Origin: Flavobacterium poyangense | GTDB lineage: Bacteria; Bacteroidota; Bacteroidia; Flavobacteriales; Flavobacteriaceae | Reading direction: 5' to 3' | Assembly (NCBI RefSeq): GCF_011751075.1 | Contig: NZ_JAALLN010000026.1 | Location: forward strand, 1-55,093 | Length of the DNA: 55,093 bases | Shown: one piece after another, positions 25,850-33,754 of the stretch | How the letters are laid out: each line of letters starts with the position of its first letter | How positions within the stretch are numbered: the first letter of the stretch is position 1 | The notes under the pieces: model-generated | Databases searched by the model: none | Told to the model about the DNA's origin: nothing | Seen by the model: the letters and a program-made list of their open reading frames with translations, nothing else | Made by a program: the position numbers and the translations under genes

Positions 25850-26803
25850 ATGAAAAAATACACAAATACAGGAAGTAAAGATACTCGTTCGGGTTTTGGA
25901 GCGGGAATGACAGAACTAGGTCAGAAAAACGAAAATGTTGTGGCATTATGTGCCGATTTAATTGGATCATTAAAATTTGATGATTTCAAGAAAAACCACC
26001 CGGAGCGTTTTTTCCAAATCGGTATCGCAGAAGCGAATATGATTGGAATTGCAGCCGGTTTAACAATTGGAGGAAAAATTCCATTTACAGGAACTTTCGC
26101 CAACTTCTCAACAGGAAGAGTTTACGATCAAATTCGTCAGTCCGTTGCTTATTCTGATAAAAATGTAAAAATCTGTGCTTCTCACGCCGGTTTAACACTT
26201 GGTGAAGATGGAGCAACACACCAAATTCTTGAAGATATTGGTTTAATGAAAATGTTACCTGGAATGACTGTAATTAATACTTGTGATTACAATCAAACCA
26301 AAGCGGCTACTATTGCACTAGCAGACCACCACGGACCTGCTTATTTACGTTTTGGACGTCCGGTAGTGGCTAACTTCACCCCTGCTGATGAGCCTTTCGT
26401 AATTGGAAAAGCTATTTTATTAAACGAAGGTACTGATGTTACGATTATAGCAACCGGGCATCTAGTTTGGGAAGCTCTTATCGCTGCCGAGGCTTTAGAA
26501 GCTAAAGGAATTTCTACTGAAGTAATCAACATACACACGATTAAACCACTTGACGAAGAAGCGATTCTAAAATCTTTGGCTAAAACAAAATGTGTGGTTA
26601 CAGCAGAAGAGCACAACATCCTTGGAGGATTAGGAGAAAGCGTTTCAAGAGTATTGGCTTTAAACAATCCGGCTCCGCAAGAATTTGTAGCTGTAAACGA
26701 TAGTTTTGGTGAATCAGGAACTCCTGAGCAATTGATGGAGAAATACAAACTAAACAATCAGGCTATTGTTGAGGCTGTAGAAAGAGTTATTAAAAGAAAA
26801 TAA
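25850..26803 (+). CDS. Transketolase, C-terminal (pyrimidine-binding) subunit
   Basis: 317 aa. Contains FQIGIAEANMIGIAAGL, where the Glu activates the TPP aminopyrimidine ring, SHAGLTLGEDGATHQ and the C-terminal transketolase domain (VTIIATGHLVWEALIAAEAL, EEHNILGGLGESVS). It completes the enzyme encoded upstream. The 75-base spacer contains AGC-rich short repeats (AAGCTATAAGC, GCAGCTTATTGC) of unknown role. A heptamer tract and strong terminator follow. Confidence 0.96.
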   Translation: MKKYTNTGSKDTRSGFGAGMTELGQKNENVVALCADLIGSLKFDDFKKNHPERFFQIGIAEANMIGIAAGLTIGGKIPFTGTFANFSTGRVYDQIRQSVAYSDKNVKICASHAGLTLGEDGATHQILEDIGLMKMLPGMTVINTCDYNQTKAATIALADHHGPAYLRFGRPVVANFTPADEPFVIGKAILLNEGTDVTIIATGHLVWEALIAAEALEAKGISTEVINIHTIKPLDEEAILKSLAKTKCVVTAEEHNILGGLGESVSRVLALNNPAPQEFVAVNDSFGESGTPEQLMEKYKLNNQAIVEAVERVIKRK

Positions 26804-26808
26804 ACTCA

Positions 26809-26849
26809 GATTTAGATTTTAGATTTTAGATTTTAGATTTTAGATTTTG
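26809..26849. repeat. AGATTTT heptamer tract
   Basis: Five to six head-to-tail copies of AGATTTT lie directly between the transketolase stop and the terminator. It belongs to the same heptamer style as 13902-14219. Confidence 0.8.
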
Positions 26850-26851
26850 CA

Positions 26852-26887
26852 TAAAAAAACCTCGAAATTGCTTTCGAGGTTTTTTTG
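26852..26887. terminator. Bidirectional terminator
   Basis: AAAAAAACCTCGAAA and TTTCGAGGTTTTTTT form a perfect stem with a 4-base loop. A and T tracts on both sides suit the convergent transketolase and FKBP genes. Confidence 0.9.
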
Positions 26888-26904
26888 TATCTATTTAGTG
26901 ATCC

Positions 26905-28011
26905 TTATGGTTTAGGCTTATGATGCGCTTTATCAAGATGAATCCTTAACCTGGTCGGAGTTGTATAATCCGGTTCTCCCGTTGCTGCAAACGCAGGAAT
27001 ACCTCTAGGCTCTGTTTCATCTACATTTGGCGTTTCAGGATTATCTAAAACAGGCGCATGGAAAGGATAAGTTTTACTTATCCCAAAATTAAAGAAACTG
27101 CCATCTGGTTGTTTAACTATACCAACCTGATCAGCCGGTTTGGTAATTTCCAGAAATGTACTAAAACCATCTCCATCATCATCTACATCTATAAAATCAG
27201 CAAGGCCATCCTTATCTGTATCATCTTCTAACCACTCCTTAGGTGGATTTGGGTATTTCGTTGTATTTCTAACATCATACAAATAACCATCTCCATTTAT
27301 ATCTTCATCAACATCTAAAATACCATCAAAATCATGATCCAATCTTTGAACACCAACTAGTTTAAAACTAAACACCAGACAAGAATAAGCCGGAATACTA
27401 GTTTGTCCCGAACCATAGTAAGCCAATCCTGAAGGCAGAAACATTACACCGGCTCCAAAATCTTCATACTTTATCGTACCACTACCATCAGTTGCCTTTG
27501 TAACAGTACCCATCTTAAACTGCGGGAAAATTTCTGACCAGCCTTCTATCACAGAACCCAATAAATAAGGCTCTAAACTAAAATCTCTGGGCACATTATG
27601 AGAGGTATCAAAAACTTTTCCGTTTAAAGTATTCCCTGAATAAGACGCAGAGATTTTATCATAATTAGTAGGAGATATACCTGTTCCTTTTCTTAGAGAC
27701 AAATAATATACTACATAATCAACACCATTACTGTAAACTTTTCTCTCTTGCAAAGGATATACTTTCTGGTCCCATATTGAAACCTGCGTACCTCCTGCCG
27801 GAATTTTTGATATCTTAATATCAAAATCAGCACTAACACTTTCAATATAATTCGTTTTTAAATATTTCATAATTGAATCCGTGTCAGCCTTATATTGTAC
27901 ATTATAGTCTCTTAAAGGAACCGTCTCCACATCATTATCATCATTTTTATTACAAGAAACGATAGCAACACCGGCAAGTAATAAAATAAAATAATATTTA
28001 ATTTTAGTCAT
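26905..28011 (-). CDS. FKBP-type peptidyl-prolyl isomerase lipoprotein with Ca-binding repeats
   Basis: 368 aa. SPII signal with Cys in GVAIVSC. The middle (about 120-220) is an FKBP-type domain: GKVFDTS, GSVIEGWSEIFPQFKMG, LPSGLAYYG, SCLVFSFKLVGV. The C-terminal part has thrombospondin type 3-like Asp repeats (DHDFDGILDVDEDINGDG; DDTDKDGLADFIDVDDDGDG) that should bind calcium, then a low-complexity tail ending HHKPKP. It likely helps folding of exported proteins at the periplasmic face of a membrane. Convergent with transketolase. Confidence 0.88.
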   Translation of the reverse strand: MTKIKYYFILLLAGVAIVSCNKNDDNDVETVPLRDYNVQYKADTDSIMKYLKTNYIESVSADFDIKISKIPAGGTQVSIWDQKVYPLQERKVYSNGVDYVVYYLSLRKGTGISPTNYDKISASYSGNTLNGKVFDTSHNVPRDFSLEPYLLGSVIEGWSEIFPQFKMGTVTKATDGSGTIKYEDFGAGVMFLPSGLAYYGSGQTSIPAYSCLVFSFKLVGVQRLDHDFDGILDVDEDINGDGYLYDVRNTTKYPNPPKEWLEDDTDKDGLADFIDVDDDGDGFSTFLEITKPADQVGIVKQPDGSFFNFGISKTYPFHAPVLDNPETPNVDETEPRGIPAFAATGEPDYTTPTRLRIHLDKAHHKPKP

Positions 28012-28090
28012 TATTCTTAAATTTTTAAGTGCGCAAGATACAATATTGATTTATTTTTGTAAAGAATTTAACTTCTATTTTAGAAAAATT

Positions 28091-28483
28091 ATGAGAATAG
28101 ATAAATACCTGTGGTGCGTACGTTATTACAAGACCAGAAACATGGTTACTGAGGCCTGCAAAAAGAACCATATTACTGTAAATGGGCAGGTTGCAAAACC
28201 ATCAAAAGAAGTTTTCCCAACGGACAGGATCACCTTTAGAAAAGACCAGATTACACAAATCATAACCGTACTTGATATTCCGGAAAATCGTGTCGGAGCA
28301 AAACTTGTTGACATCTATCGCAAAAACGAAACACCGGCCGAAGCTTATGCCCACTTAGAATTACTAAAGTTATCTAAAGAACACTATCGCAAAAGCGGAA
28401 CCGGAAGACCTACTAAAAAGGACAGAAGAGATATTGATGAATACGGGAATGAGATTTTTGATGATGAAGAAGATGATCATTAA
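28091..28483 (+). CDS. S4-domain RNA-binding protein (Hsp15-like)
   Basis: 130 aa from ATG 28091; the upstream in-frame ATG at 28046 gives an unusual hydrophobic extension and is rejected. MRIDKYLWCVRYYKTRNMV...KKNHITVNGQ is a typical S4 motif. The C-terminal part is charged and ends in an acidic tail (DDEEDDH). Hsp15 relatives recycle stalled 50S subunits carrying peptidyl-tRNA. The stop codon overlaps the first base pairs of a long perfect palindrome. Confidence 0.9.
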   Translation: MRIDKYLWCVRYYKTRNMVTEACKKNHITVNGQVAKPSKEVFPTDRITFRKDQITQIITVLDIPENRVGAKLVDIYRKNETPAEAYAHLELLKLSKEHYRKSGTGRPTKKDRRDIDEYGNEIFDDEEDDH

Positions 28484-28554
28484 ATTCCAATTTTCTAAAA
28501 TTCCAAATTCCAAACCTCAGCATTGGAATTTGGAATTTTAGAAAATTGGAATTT
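28482..28554 (+). terminator. Perfect 32-bp inverted repeat, probable terminator
   Basis: Arms 28482-28513 and 28523-28554 are exact reverse complements around a 9-base loop. Arms consist of AATTCCA-type words. It starts inside the stop codon of the S4 gene. The stem is far longer than a usual terminator. Confidence 0.85.
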
Positions 28555-28605
28555 GATTATTTTTCACATTGTAATTTAAACTGTATTTTAGCAAAAAATT
28601 AAATC

Positions 28606-29106
28606 ATGGACAAGAACATCATCTTAACGAATCAGGAAATCGAACATAAAATAAAACGTATCGCCTATCAAATTTATGAGACTTTTGTTGACGAAGACGA
28701 AGTTGTGATAGCCGGAATCGCTTCCAATGGATCTGTTTTTGCTCAAAAACTGGCAGTAGTCTTAGAGAATATATCCAATTTAAAAGTTTCTCTTTGCGAA
28801 GTTAAAATCGACAAACTAAATCCTCAATCGCCAATACAAACCTCGCTATCGGCCAGCGAGTACTCTAATAAAGGATTAGTACTTGTTGATGATGTTTTAA
28901 ATTCCGGTACTACTTTAATATATGCAGTTCGTCATTTCTTAGACGTTCCGCTTAAGAAATTCAAAACTGCAGTACTTGTAGACCGAAACCATAAAAAATA
29001 CCCGGTGAAAGCTGATTTTAAAGGAATCTCTCTTTCAACCTCTTTATTAGAGCACGTTCAGGTTGTTTTTGACGAAAACGGAGACAATTATGCTTTTTTA
29101 AGCTAG
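28606..29106 (+). CDS. Phosphoribosyltransferase (PyrR-like)
   Basis: 166 aa type I PRTase. The PRPP loop is LVLVDDVLNSGTTL, and the flanking helices and the DRNHKKYPV segment fit PyrR or HPRT-type enzymes. These transfer phosphoribose to a nucleobase; PyrR can also regulate pyrimidine genes. No pyr genes are nearby, so the base specificity is open. The 3' end overlaps the convergent aroK by 9 bases. Confidence 0.88.
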   Translation: MDKNIILTNQEIEHKIKRIAYQIYETFVDEDEVVIAGIASNGSVFAQKLAVVLENISNLKVSLCEVKIDKLNPQSPIQTSLSASEYSNKGLVLVDDVLNSGTTLIYAVRHFLDVPLKKFKTAVLVDRNHKKYPVKADFKGISLSTSLLEHVQVVFDENGDNYAFLS

Positions 29107-29616
29107 AACAGCTATAATATCCTGAACCGTTTCTTCGATCGACTTATCATCAACCGTGACTTTATATTGTGCCTGGTTGTAATAAAAGCTTCGGTCGAAT
29201 AAATGTTTCGCAATAAACTCTCTCATTTCTTCTTCATTCATATCAGCAATCAAGGGACGCTTGCTCTTGTTATGAACTAACCTATTATATAAGGTCTCTA
29301 TGGAAGCCTTTAAATAAATTGACGTTACATCCTCTCTCTTCAATAATTCATGGTTATTTGCATAACATGGTGTTCCTCCACCCAAACCAATTATACTATT
29401 TTCCGGAGATTGGAGTAATTCTATAAAAATTTCGCGCTCTAATTTCCTAAAATAGATCTCACCATGTTGCTCAAAAATTTCATTTATCGATAAATTCACT
29501 CTATTTTCGATACATTTATCCAAATCTAAAAACGGAATATTTGTAATTTTTGACAAATTTTGGGCAATTGTTGACTTTCCGCACCCCATATAACCTAATA
29601 ACACAATTTTTTTCAT
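29098..29616 (-). CDS. aroK: Shikimate kinase
   Basis: 172 aa. Phosphorylates shikimate in aromatic amino acid synthesis. Walker A GYMGCGKST at 8-16, substrate-binding DLD in FLDLDKCIE, the Arg of YFRKLEREIF and the GLGGGTPC loop, then the lid KSKRPLI. Full length. The start is just upstream of Walker A as usual. Confidence 0.96.
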   Translation of the reverse strand: MKKIVLLGYMGCGKSTIAQNLSKITNIPFLDLDKCIENRVNLSINEIFEQHGEIYFRKLEREIFIELLQSPENSIIGLGGGTPCYANNHELLKREDVTSIYLKASIETLYNRLVHNKSKRPLIADMNEEEMREFIAKHLFDRSFYYNQAQYKVTVDDKSIEETVQDIIAVLA

Positions 29617-29687
29617 ATCAATAAAACCTTAAAAACTAACACATTGAAAACTTTTCTAAAAAAAAGGCAAATTTATAACAAAAATGC

Positions 29688-29718
29688 TTGGAAACTTCGA
29701 AAATAACTCCTTATATTT
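29688..29718 (+). promoter_or_regulatory. Promoter of the tRNA-Lys/tRNA-Leu genes
   Basis: TTG at 29688-29690, a 20-base spacer and TATATTTG at 29711-29718. The stretch CTCCTTATATTTGCACCCG recurs exactly before the third tRNA-Lys at about 46490. Confidence 0.8.
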
Positions 29719-29742
29719 GCACCCGCATTCAAGGAATTAAAT

Positions 29743-29815
29743 GACTCGATAGCTCAGTCGGTAGAGCACATCACTTTTAATGATGGGGTCCTGGGTTCGA
29801 GCCCCAGTCGGGTCA
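29743..29815 (+). tRNA. tRNA-Lys (anticodon TTT), copy 1
   Basis: 73 bases. Acceptor pair GACTCGA/TCGGGTC, D arm GCTC..GAGC, anticodon stem CATCA/TGATG with loop CTTTTAA (TTT), T arm CTGGG TTCGAGC CCCAG. CCA is not encoded. Identical in sequence to copies 2 and 3. Confidence 0.97.
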
Positions 29816-29855
29816 CAAATTTTGTGATTAACAAATTAGATTCCTTGAAAGCAAT

Positions 29856-29928
29856 GACTCGATAGCTCAGTCGGTAGAGCACATCACTTTTAATGATGGG
29901 GTCCTGGGTTCGAGCCCCAGTCGGGTCA
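29856..29928 (+). tRNA. tRNA-Lys (anticodon TTT), copy 2
   Basis: 73 bases, identical to copy 1, 40 bases downstream. The hairpin at 29931-29966 with a T9 tail follows and may partly terminate before the tRNA-Leu. Confidence 0.97.
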
Positions 29929-31567
29929 CAAAAGGTTGAGTAATATAAATTACTTGACCTTTTTTTTTGGCCACGTGGAGAAACGGTAGACTCGCCATCT
30001 TGAGGGGGTGGTGCTCGTAAGGGCGTGTGGGTTCAAATCCCACCGTGGTCACTTGACGGGACAAAGAAGACTTTTTCTTCTTTGTCCCGTTATTCTTTGG
30101 GTCTAATTCCTCATTAATTAAGTAAACTATCTGAACAACCTCATTTATTCTTGCGGTTCGAAACTGCTTTTCTTCGATTGTGAATTTTTCAGGATATATT
30201 GAACCAATAATGTTTCGAAAATGAGTTAAATCCGCTTCGCTACAGCATTCGTTAAGTTTCATCAAATTTTTAATTCCTGTTTTTAATAAATCAGAAATAC
30301 TAATATTCTCTCCAGCTAGATCTGCTAATTTAATTTCAAGACGATGAATTTTATTATCATAATCCGTTTTCATTTCTGTGTAATCTTTAACTTCAATCTT
30401 TCTTGAAGCAAGCAAATCTCTGATATAGGAAATCTTCTGTTCAAATTCTTTCAGCTGAGAAATTACTCTGTTCTTTTCTGCGATTGATTCCTTATTAAAA
30501 TCATTAAAGTATTCTTTGACAGCTGTAATGTAAATCTTTTCTGTTTCAGGTTTTGGAATATACTTTCTCAGCTGATCATAGAAAATGCGGTTAACCTCAC
30601 ATGATCTAATTCTGTAATTACAGCCTTTATAGCAATGATAATATGAATAATGACTGTTTCTGCCTTTAGATATGCTTGCAGTTAAAATTTTATCGCATAA
30701 AGGGCATTTAAATAAGCCTCGAAGCGGAAACGGCTCGGAGGTTACCGACTTAGTCCTGAAATTTTTTCTTCGTCCGTCTAAAACATCCTGAACAAGATAA
30801 AAGAGCCCTTCAGAAATTAAAGGCTCATGCGATCCCATTACATATTTTGCTTCCTCATCCTTATATTTGGGAATTAATATTTTTCCGCAGTAAACAGGAT
30901 TACGGATCTGTCTCCAAAAATTATTTTTACTTGTTTTAAGTCCTTTTCTTTTTGCCTGAAGAAAAATCTGTTCTGTATTAAAAATATCTTTTGCAATTTC
31001 TTCAAAACACCATTTTAATATGGATGCCTCAGGCTCGTCAAAAGTTATATACTTCTTACCATCCTCGGTTATTTTATTTATGTAACCTGAAGGAGCCAGT
31101 CCCATATATCGCCCCTCTTTTCTAGCTCTTCTCATACCGTGAAAAGTATTTAATGCCCGTCTGTCATTTTCTACTTCAGGAGCTGCCAGATAAAAAGCAA
31201 GCATCATTTTGTTTTCTGGAATAGACAAATCTAAAGGCTGTTCTATTGCTTGTGGCTCAACACCGACTCTTCGTAGAGTATTGATCATCTGGTATGCATC
31301 GCCAGCATTTCTGCTGAACCTATCCCATTTGGTAAATAAGATCAAATCCGTTTTATTTTTATACCTTTTAATTGTTGCCAGATAAAGTTTCCATTTGGGT
31401 CTATTAAACGTTTTTGCAGAATGGTCTTCATAAATAACATCCCTTACAGCAATAGAATTAATCTCACAGTACTTTTTTAGCATTTCCTCTTGATTTCTTT
31501 GTGAGTAACCTTTTTCCGCCTGTTCGTCTGTACTCACTCTCACATATAAATCCGCTGTCTTTTTCAT
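29867..31567 (-). CDS. Large serine recombinase (site-specific integrase)
   Basis: The open frame codes 566 aa, but only the part to about 30090 is likely native; the last 70 or so residues are antisense of the hairpin, tRNA-Leu and tRNA-Lys. The N-terminal resolvase domain has nucleophile S12 in LYVRVSTDEQ and KWDRFSRNAGDA. The recombinase domain (GLAPSGYINK onward), a zinc ribbon (CPLC...CYKGC) and a long coiled coil follow. This is the large serine recombinase layout that integrates phages and mobile elements. Its end abutting tRNA-Leu suggests that it marks the attachment site. It starts inside the 3' end of the small upstream gene (104-base overlap). Confidence 0.9.
   Translation of the reverse strand: MKKTADLYVRVSTDEQAEKGYSQRNQEEMLKKYCEINSIAVRDVIYEDHSAKTFNRPKWKLYLATIKRYKNKTDLILFTKWDRFSRNAGDAYQMINTLRRVGVEPQAIEQPLDLSIPENKMMLAFYLAAPEVENDRRALNTFHGMRRARKEGRYMGLAPSGYINKITEDGKKYITFDEPEASILKWCFEEIAKDIFNTEQIFLQAKRKGLKTSKNNFWRQIRNPVYCGKILIPKYKDEEAKYVMGSHEPLISEGLFYLVQDVLDGRRKNFRTKSVTSEPFPLRGLFKCPLCDKILTASISKGRNSHYSYYHCYKGCNYRIRSCEVNRIFYDQLRKYIPKPETEKIYITAVKEYFNDFNKESIAEKNRVISQLKEFEQKISYIRDLLASRKIEVKDYTEMKTDYDNKIHRLEIKLADLAGENISISDLLKTGIKNLMKLNECCSEADLTHFRNIIGSIYPEKFTIEEKQFRTARINEVVQIVYLINEELDPKNNGTKKKKSSLSRQVTTVGFEPTRPYEHHPLKMASLPFLHVAKKKGQVIYITQPFVTRLGLEPRTPSLKVMCSTD
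29931..29968 (+). terminator. Hairpin with T tail after tRNA-Lys copy 2
   Basis: AAGGTTGAGTAAT and ATTACTTGACCTT pair around a short loop, followed by T9. A closely similar hairpin follows tRNA-Lys copy 3. Confidence 0.8.
29969..30051 (+). tRNA. tRNA-Leu (anticodon GAG)
   Basis: About 83 bases. Acceptor GGCCACG pairs with CGTGGTC; anticodon stem CCATC/GGTGG with loop TTGAGGG gives anticodon GAG; a long class II variable arm (TGCTCGTAAGGGCG) and T arm TGGG TTCAAAT CCCA. It is the left flank of the accessory island: foreign sequence starts within a few bases of its 3' end. Confidence 0.93.
30056..30090. terminator. Long hairpin at the tRNA-Leu / island junction
   Basis: ACGGGACAAAGAAGA and TCTTCTTTGTCCCGT form a 15-bp perfect stem with a 5-base loop. 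It would terminate the tRNA transcript. It also forms the last codons of the recombinase frame on the other strand. Confidence 0.85.
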
Positions 31568-31736
31568 CCCTCTTTTTCTTTAAATAATTCAAAACCGTTA
31601 CTTTGGCAAGCAGTCGTAAAAAATCCAATACTTTACCTGCCTGTTCAAGCGTTACATCTACATTTTCATCTTTCAGCATTTTCATGGCTTGCTCTGCCGT
31701 CATTTTTCCTCTTTCATTCTCATCTTCATTTCTCAT
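31464..31736 (-). CDS. Small recombinase-associated protein
   Basis: 90 aa from ATG 31736 (MRNEDENERGKMTAEQAMKM); longer starts would run through the terminator at 31755-31784. The centre MTAEQAMKMLKDENVDVTLEQAGKVLDFLRLLAK is helical and is typical, from memory, of small genes placed just before recombinases in Bacteroidota mobile elements. The C-terminus is basic. It overlaps the recombinase start by 104 bases in another frame, implying coupled translation. Role unknown, perhaps a directionality or accessory factor. Confidence 0.65.
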   Translation of the reverse strand: MRNEDENERGKMTAEQAMKMLKDENVDVTLEQAGKVLDFLRLLAKVTVLNYLKKKRDEKDSGFICESEYRRTGGKRLLTKKSRGNAKKVL

Positions 31737-31754
31737 TTCACAATTCCTCTTCAT

Positions 31755-31784
31755 TAAAAAAAGACCGAGCCTCGGTCTTTTTTG
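31755..31784. terminator. Terminator upstream of the recombinase pair
   Basis: AAAAAAGACCGAG and CTCGGTCTTTTTT form a near-perfect stem with almost no loop and A/T tracts on both sides. It insulates the recombinase genes from the minus-strand operon upstream. Confidence 0.85.
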
Positions 31785-32029
31785 TTCCACAATCATTCAT
31801 CGCTATAAAGTTATGACACTTTTTTCATTTTATCCTGATCAAAATATGGTGGGGATAATACAAATATAAAGCCTAATCCACTGAGGATCATAAGCAAAAT
31901 TTACCGATCATCACTCAATCCATTTTCAGATTCTTCCCAAAGATAAATCGCTTTTCTGTCAATGTCATGGACATAATATGTACATGGCAATTGTTCTATC
32001 ATTATTGATAGACTTATTTAGTTTAGTGT

Positions 32030-32347
32030 TCATTTATCTTCGCTCTTGTCATTCACCATTCTGTATATTTCATCCAGAACCTCTATTTCGGCACTTGGAA
32101 TCAGCTGAAGTGCAAGCTCCAGAACAGAACCTAAATATATTTCCCTGTTATCAAGTTCATCCGAATAAACCACATTCAGGCACATTTTAATGAGATTCAC
32201 TCCCAGACAAGTCATGTCTGTGTAACCATAAAATCTTATCTCACGTATTGATTCCCCATCTTTGTCCTGAGCGGGTTTCAGCAGTTTAAAATGATAGGAT
32301 GCAAAATCTTTAAATTCTTCCAGTGTTTTTATTTTGTCAGTTTCCAT
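32030..32347 (-). CDS. Small acidic protein, tandem paralogue A
   Basis: 105 aa, beginning METDKIKTLEEFKDFASYH. It aligns over its whole length with the 112-aa product just upstream: shared METDKIK start, REIRFYGY/AEIRVYGY, NLIKMCL/NLMKLCI, and LxLALQLxP near the end. Acidic, no membrane helix. It is third in a minus-strand operon behind the HEPN protein. Function unknown; a regulator or partner of the HEPN protein is possible. Confidence 0.75.
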   Translation of the reverse strand: METDKIKTLEEFKDFASYHFKLLKPAQDKDGESIREIRFYGYTDMTCLGVNLIKMCLNVVYSDELDNREIYLGSVLELALQLIPSAEIEVLDEIYRMVNDKSEDK

Positions 32348-32376
32348 AATTTTAAAATATTAAATCTTAATCTGTG

Positions 32377-32715
32377 CTATTCTGTTTCTTCATTATTTTC
32401 TGAAAACAGATCCGTAAGCTCATTTAAAAATTCAAATTCGTCAACTGGAAACAGCTGAAGTGCAATCCCCAGTATAAGCCCAACATCAATGTATTGATTT
32501 TCAATCGTGGGCGGAACTTCTGCGCTGTCATGATCTAAAGCAATAATACAGAGCTTCATCAGGTTTCTGATCACAGAACCGAGTTCGCAATAGCCATAAA
32601 CCCTGATCTCTGCATTATACATCCCCTTTTTATCCTCTGCTTTTTTCAGGGCATTAAGCAGTTTTCCGCTTAACACCCTGATGTCTTCCAGTTTTTTGAT
32701 TTTATCGGTTTCCAT
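32377..32715 (-). CDS. Small acidic protein, tandem paralogue B
   Basis: 112 aa, paralogous to the product at 32030 (METDKIKKLEDIRVLSGKLL start, AEIRVYGYCELGSVIRNLMKLC, LILGIALQLFP). 11 bases after the HEPN gene and 29 bases before paralogue A. I do not recognise the family. Acidic ends (SENNEETE). Confidence 0.75.
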   Translation of the reverse strand: METDKIKKLEDIRVLSGKLLNALKKAEDKKGMYNAEIRVYGYCELGSVIRNLMKLCIIALDHDSAEVPPTIENQYIDVGLILGIALQLFPVDEFEFLNELTDLFSENNEETE

Positions 32716-32726
32716 AACTTCTTTTT

Positions 32727-33593
32727 TTATGCTGATAAAGTCACATCCTGATGAATTTCCGCAAGTCTCTCCAATTCTTTCTGGATCATAACTTCTGCAT
32801 CTTTCATAAAATCACGGCATCTGTCTTCCATTAGCTGATAGTACAGATAATCAGAGCTGTTTCTTCTGCTGAATCGAAGTGTGTTCGGATTCTTTTTCAG
32901 AAGTCTGAACATATTTTTTTCATCCCTGCTGTTTCGGGGGAAGTAATCAGAAGTTATACTTGTAAAGTATTCACACAGTTCAAATAAGTAGCCCATAGAA
33001 AAATGGTTAGGCGTGTACCCCAGAAACACCCTTATAAGTGAAAGGCAAATCTGCTCTACGATCTGATGAAGGGAACTCATTCTCACTTCATAGGAAAAAT
33101 ACTGGTCATTATTGTAAATAAGATCCCAGATTGATGCAGAAACACTGCTTCGGTCTCCAGCATATAATGTGGTGCTTTTTACATGGCGTATCCCAGAATC
33201 AATGTCAATTTTAGGATGCTTTTCGACATCAATAAACAGAGCCTGCGAGTTCTTAATAATATTGGATAAGAATAACTGCTGATCACCGTATAATTTCACA
33301 ATATTTCGAAGGCTGTGCATGAGAATGGTGACAGTTATCAGACCTTTCGATCTGCCCTTTATCTTATCGGTAATGTCATTGGCAATGTTATCCTCGAACT
33401 CTTCCGCTATGACCAGCAGATAAAGATGTATATGCTTTTCTTTCTGGACGGGCTTTTGAAAAGGCTCATTAAAAGTATATTTGCTTTTCTTCTCTGCAAA
33501 ACAGTAAATGCCTATCGGATCGATGTTTTGAGAAATAACTCGATAAATTAAATCGGATGCGGTGTTTTGAATTGCTTTCATAATTTTATTCAT
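32727..33593 (-). CDS. Nucleotidyltransferase-like / HEPN fusion protein
   Basis: 288 aa. The C-terminal half fits HEPN: SLHQIVEQICLSLIRVFLGY, then LFELCEYFTSI, then FPRNSRDEKNMFRLLKK and SDYLYYQLMEDR. The N-terminal half (HLYLLVIAEEFEDN..., VTILMHSLRNIVKLY) resembles the reduced nucleotidyltransferase-like part fused to HEPN in other Bacteroidota proteins. The RxxxxH RNase motif of toxic HEPNs is not obvious (SRRNSSDY is nearest). Head of a three-gene operon. HEPN/MNT proteins often serve in toxin-antitoxin or defence; this is a family-based inference. Confidence 0.75.
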   Translation of the reverse strand: MNKIMKAIQNTASDLIYRVISQNIDPIGIYCFAEKKSKYTFNEPFQKPVQKEKHIHLYLLVIAEEFEDNIANDITDKIKGRSKGLITVTILMHSLRNIVKLYGDQQLFLSNIIKNSQALFIDVEKHPKIDIDSGIRHVKSTTLYAGDRSSVSASIWDLIYNNDQYFSYEVRMSSLHQIVEQICLSLIRVFLGYTPNHFSMGYLFELCEYFTSITSDYFPRNSRDEKNMFRLLKKNPNTLRFSRRNSSDYLYYQLMEDRCRDFMKDAEVMIQKELERLAEIHQDVTLSA

Positions 33594-33656
33594 TTTAGTT
33601 AATACTTGTCTGAAAAATTGTATTTTTGTTTAACACACAGGCAAGTAAGCAATTAC

Positions 33657-33716
33657 TTGTACCGTACCGTATCAAATTTTACCGTACCGTACATGAGATT
33701 TTTTGTATCATACATG
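33657..33716. promoter_or_regulatory. Operator-like direct repeats between HEPN and XRE genes
   Basis: TACCGTACCGTA occurs at about 33660 and again, 21-22 bases later, at about 33681, followed by GTATCATACATGA. Two helical turns separate the copies. It lies in the divergent gap and could be the XRE protein's binding site. Confidence 0.6.
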
Positions 33717-33754
33717 AATCCCGCTTTTTTATTCTTAATTATTATCTTTGAGCT

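Noticed and set aside
24926..26803. Frameshifted transketolase
   Set aside because: Both halves are complete with their own starts and 75-base spacing; a two-subunit enzyme is normal in this phylum.
31737..31796. Longer start of the recombinase-associated small protein
   Set aside because: The extension is encoded by a terminator hairpin with A/T tracts.
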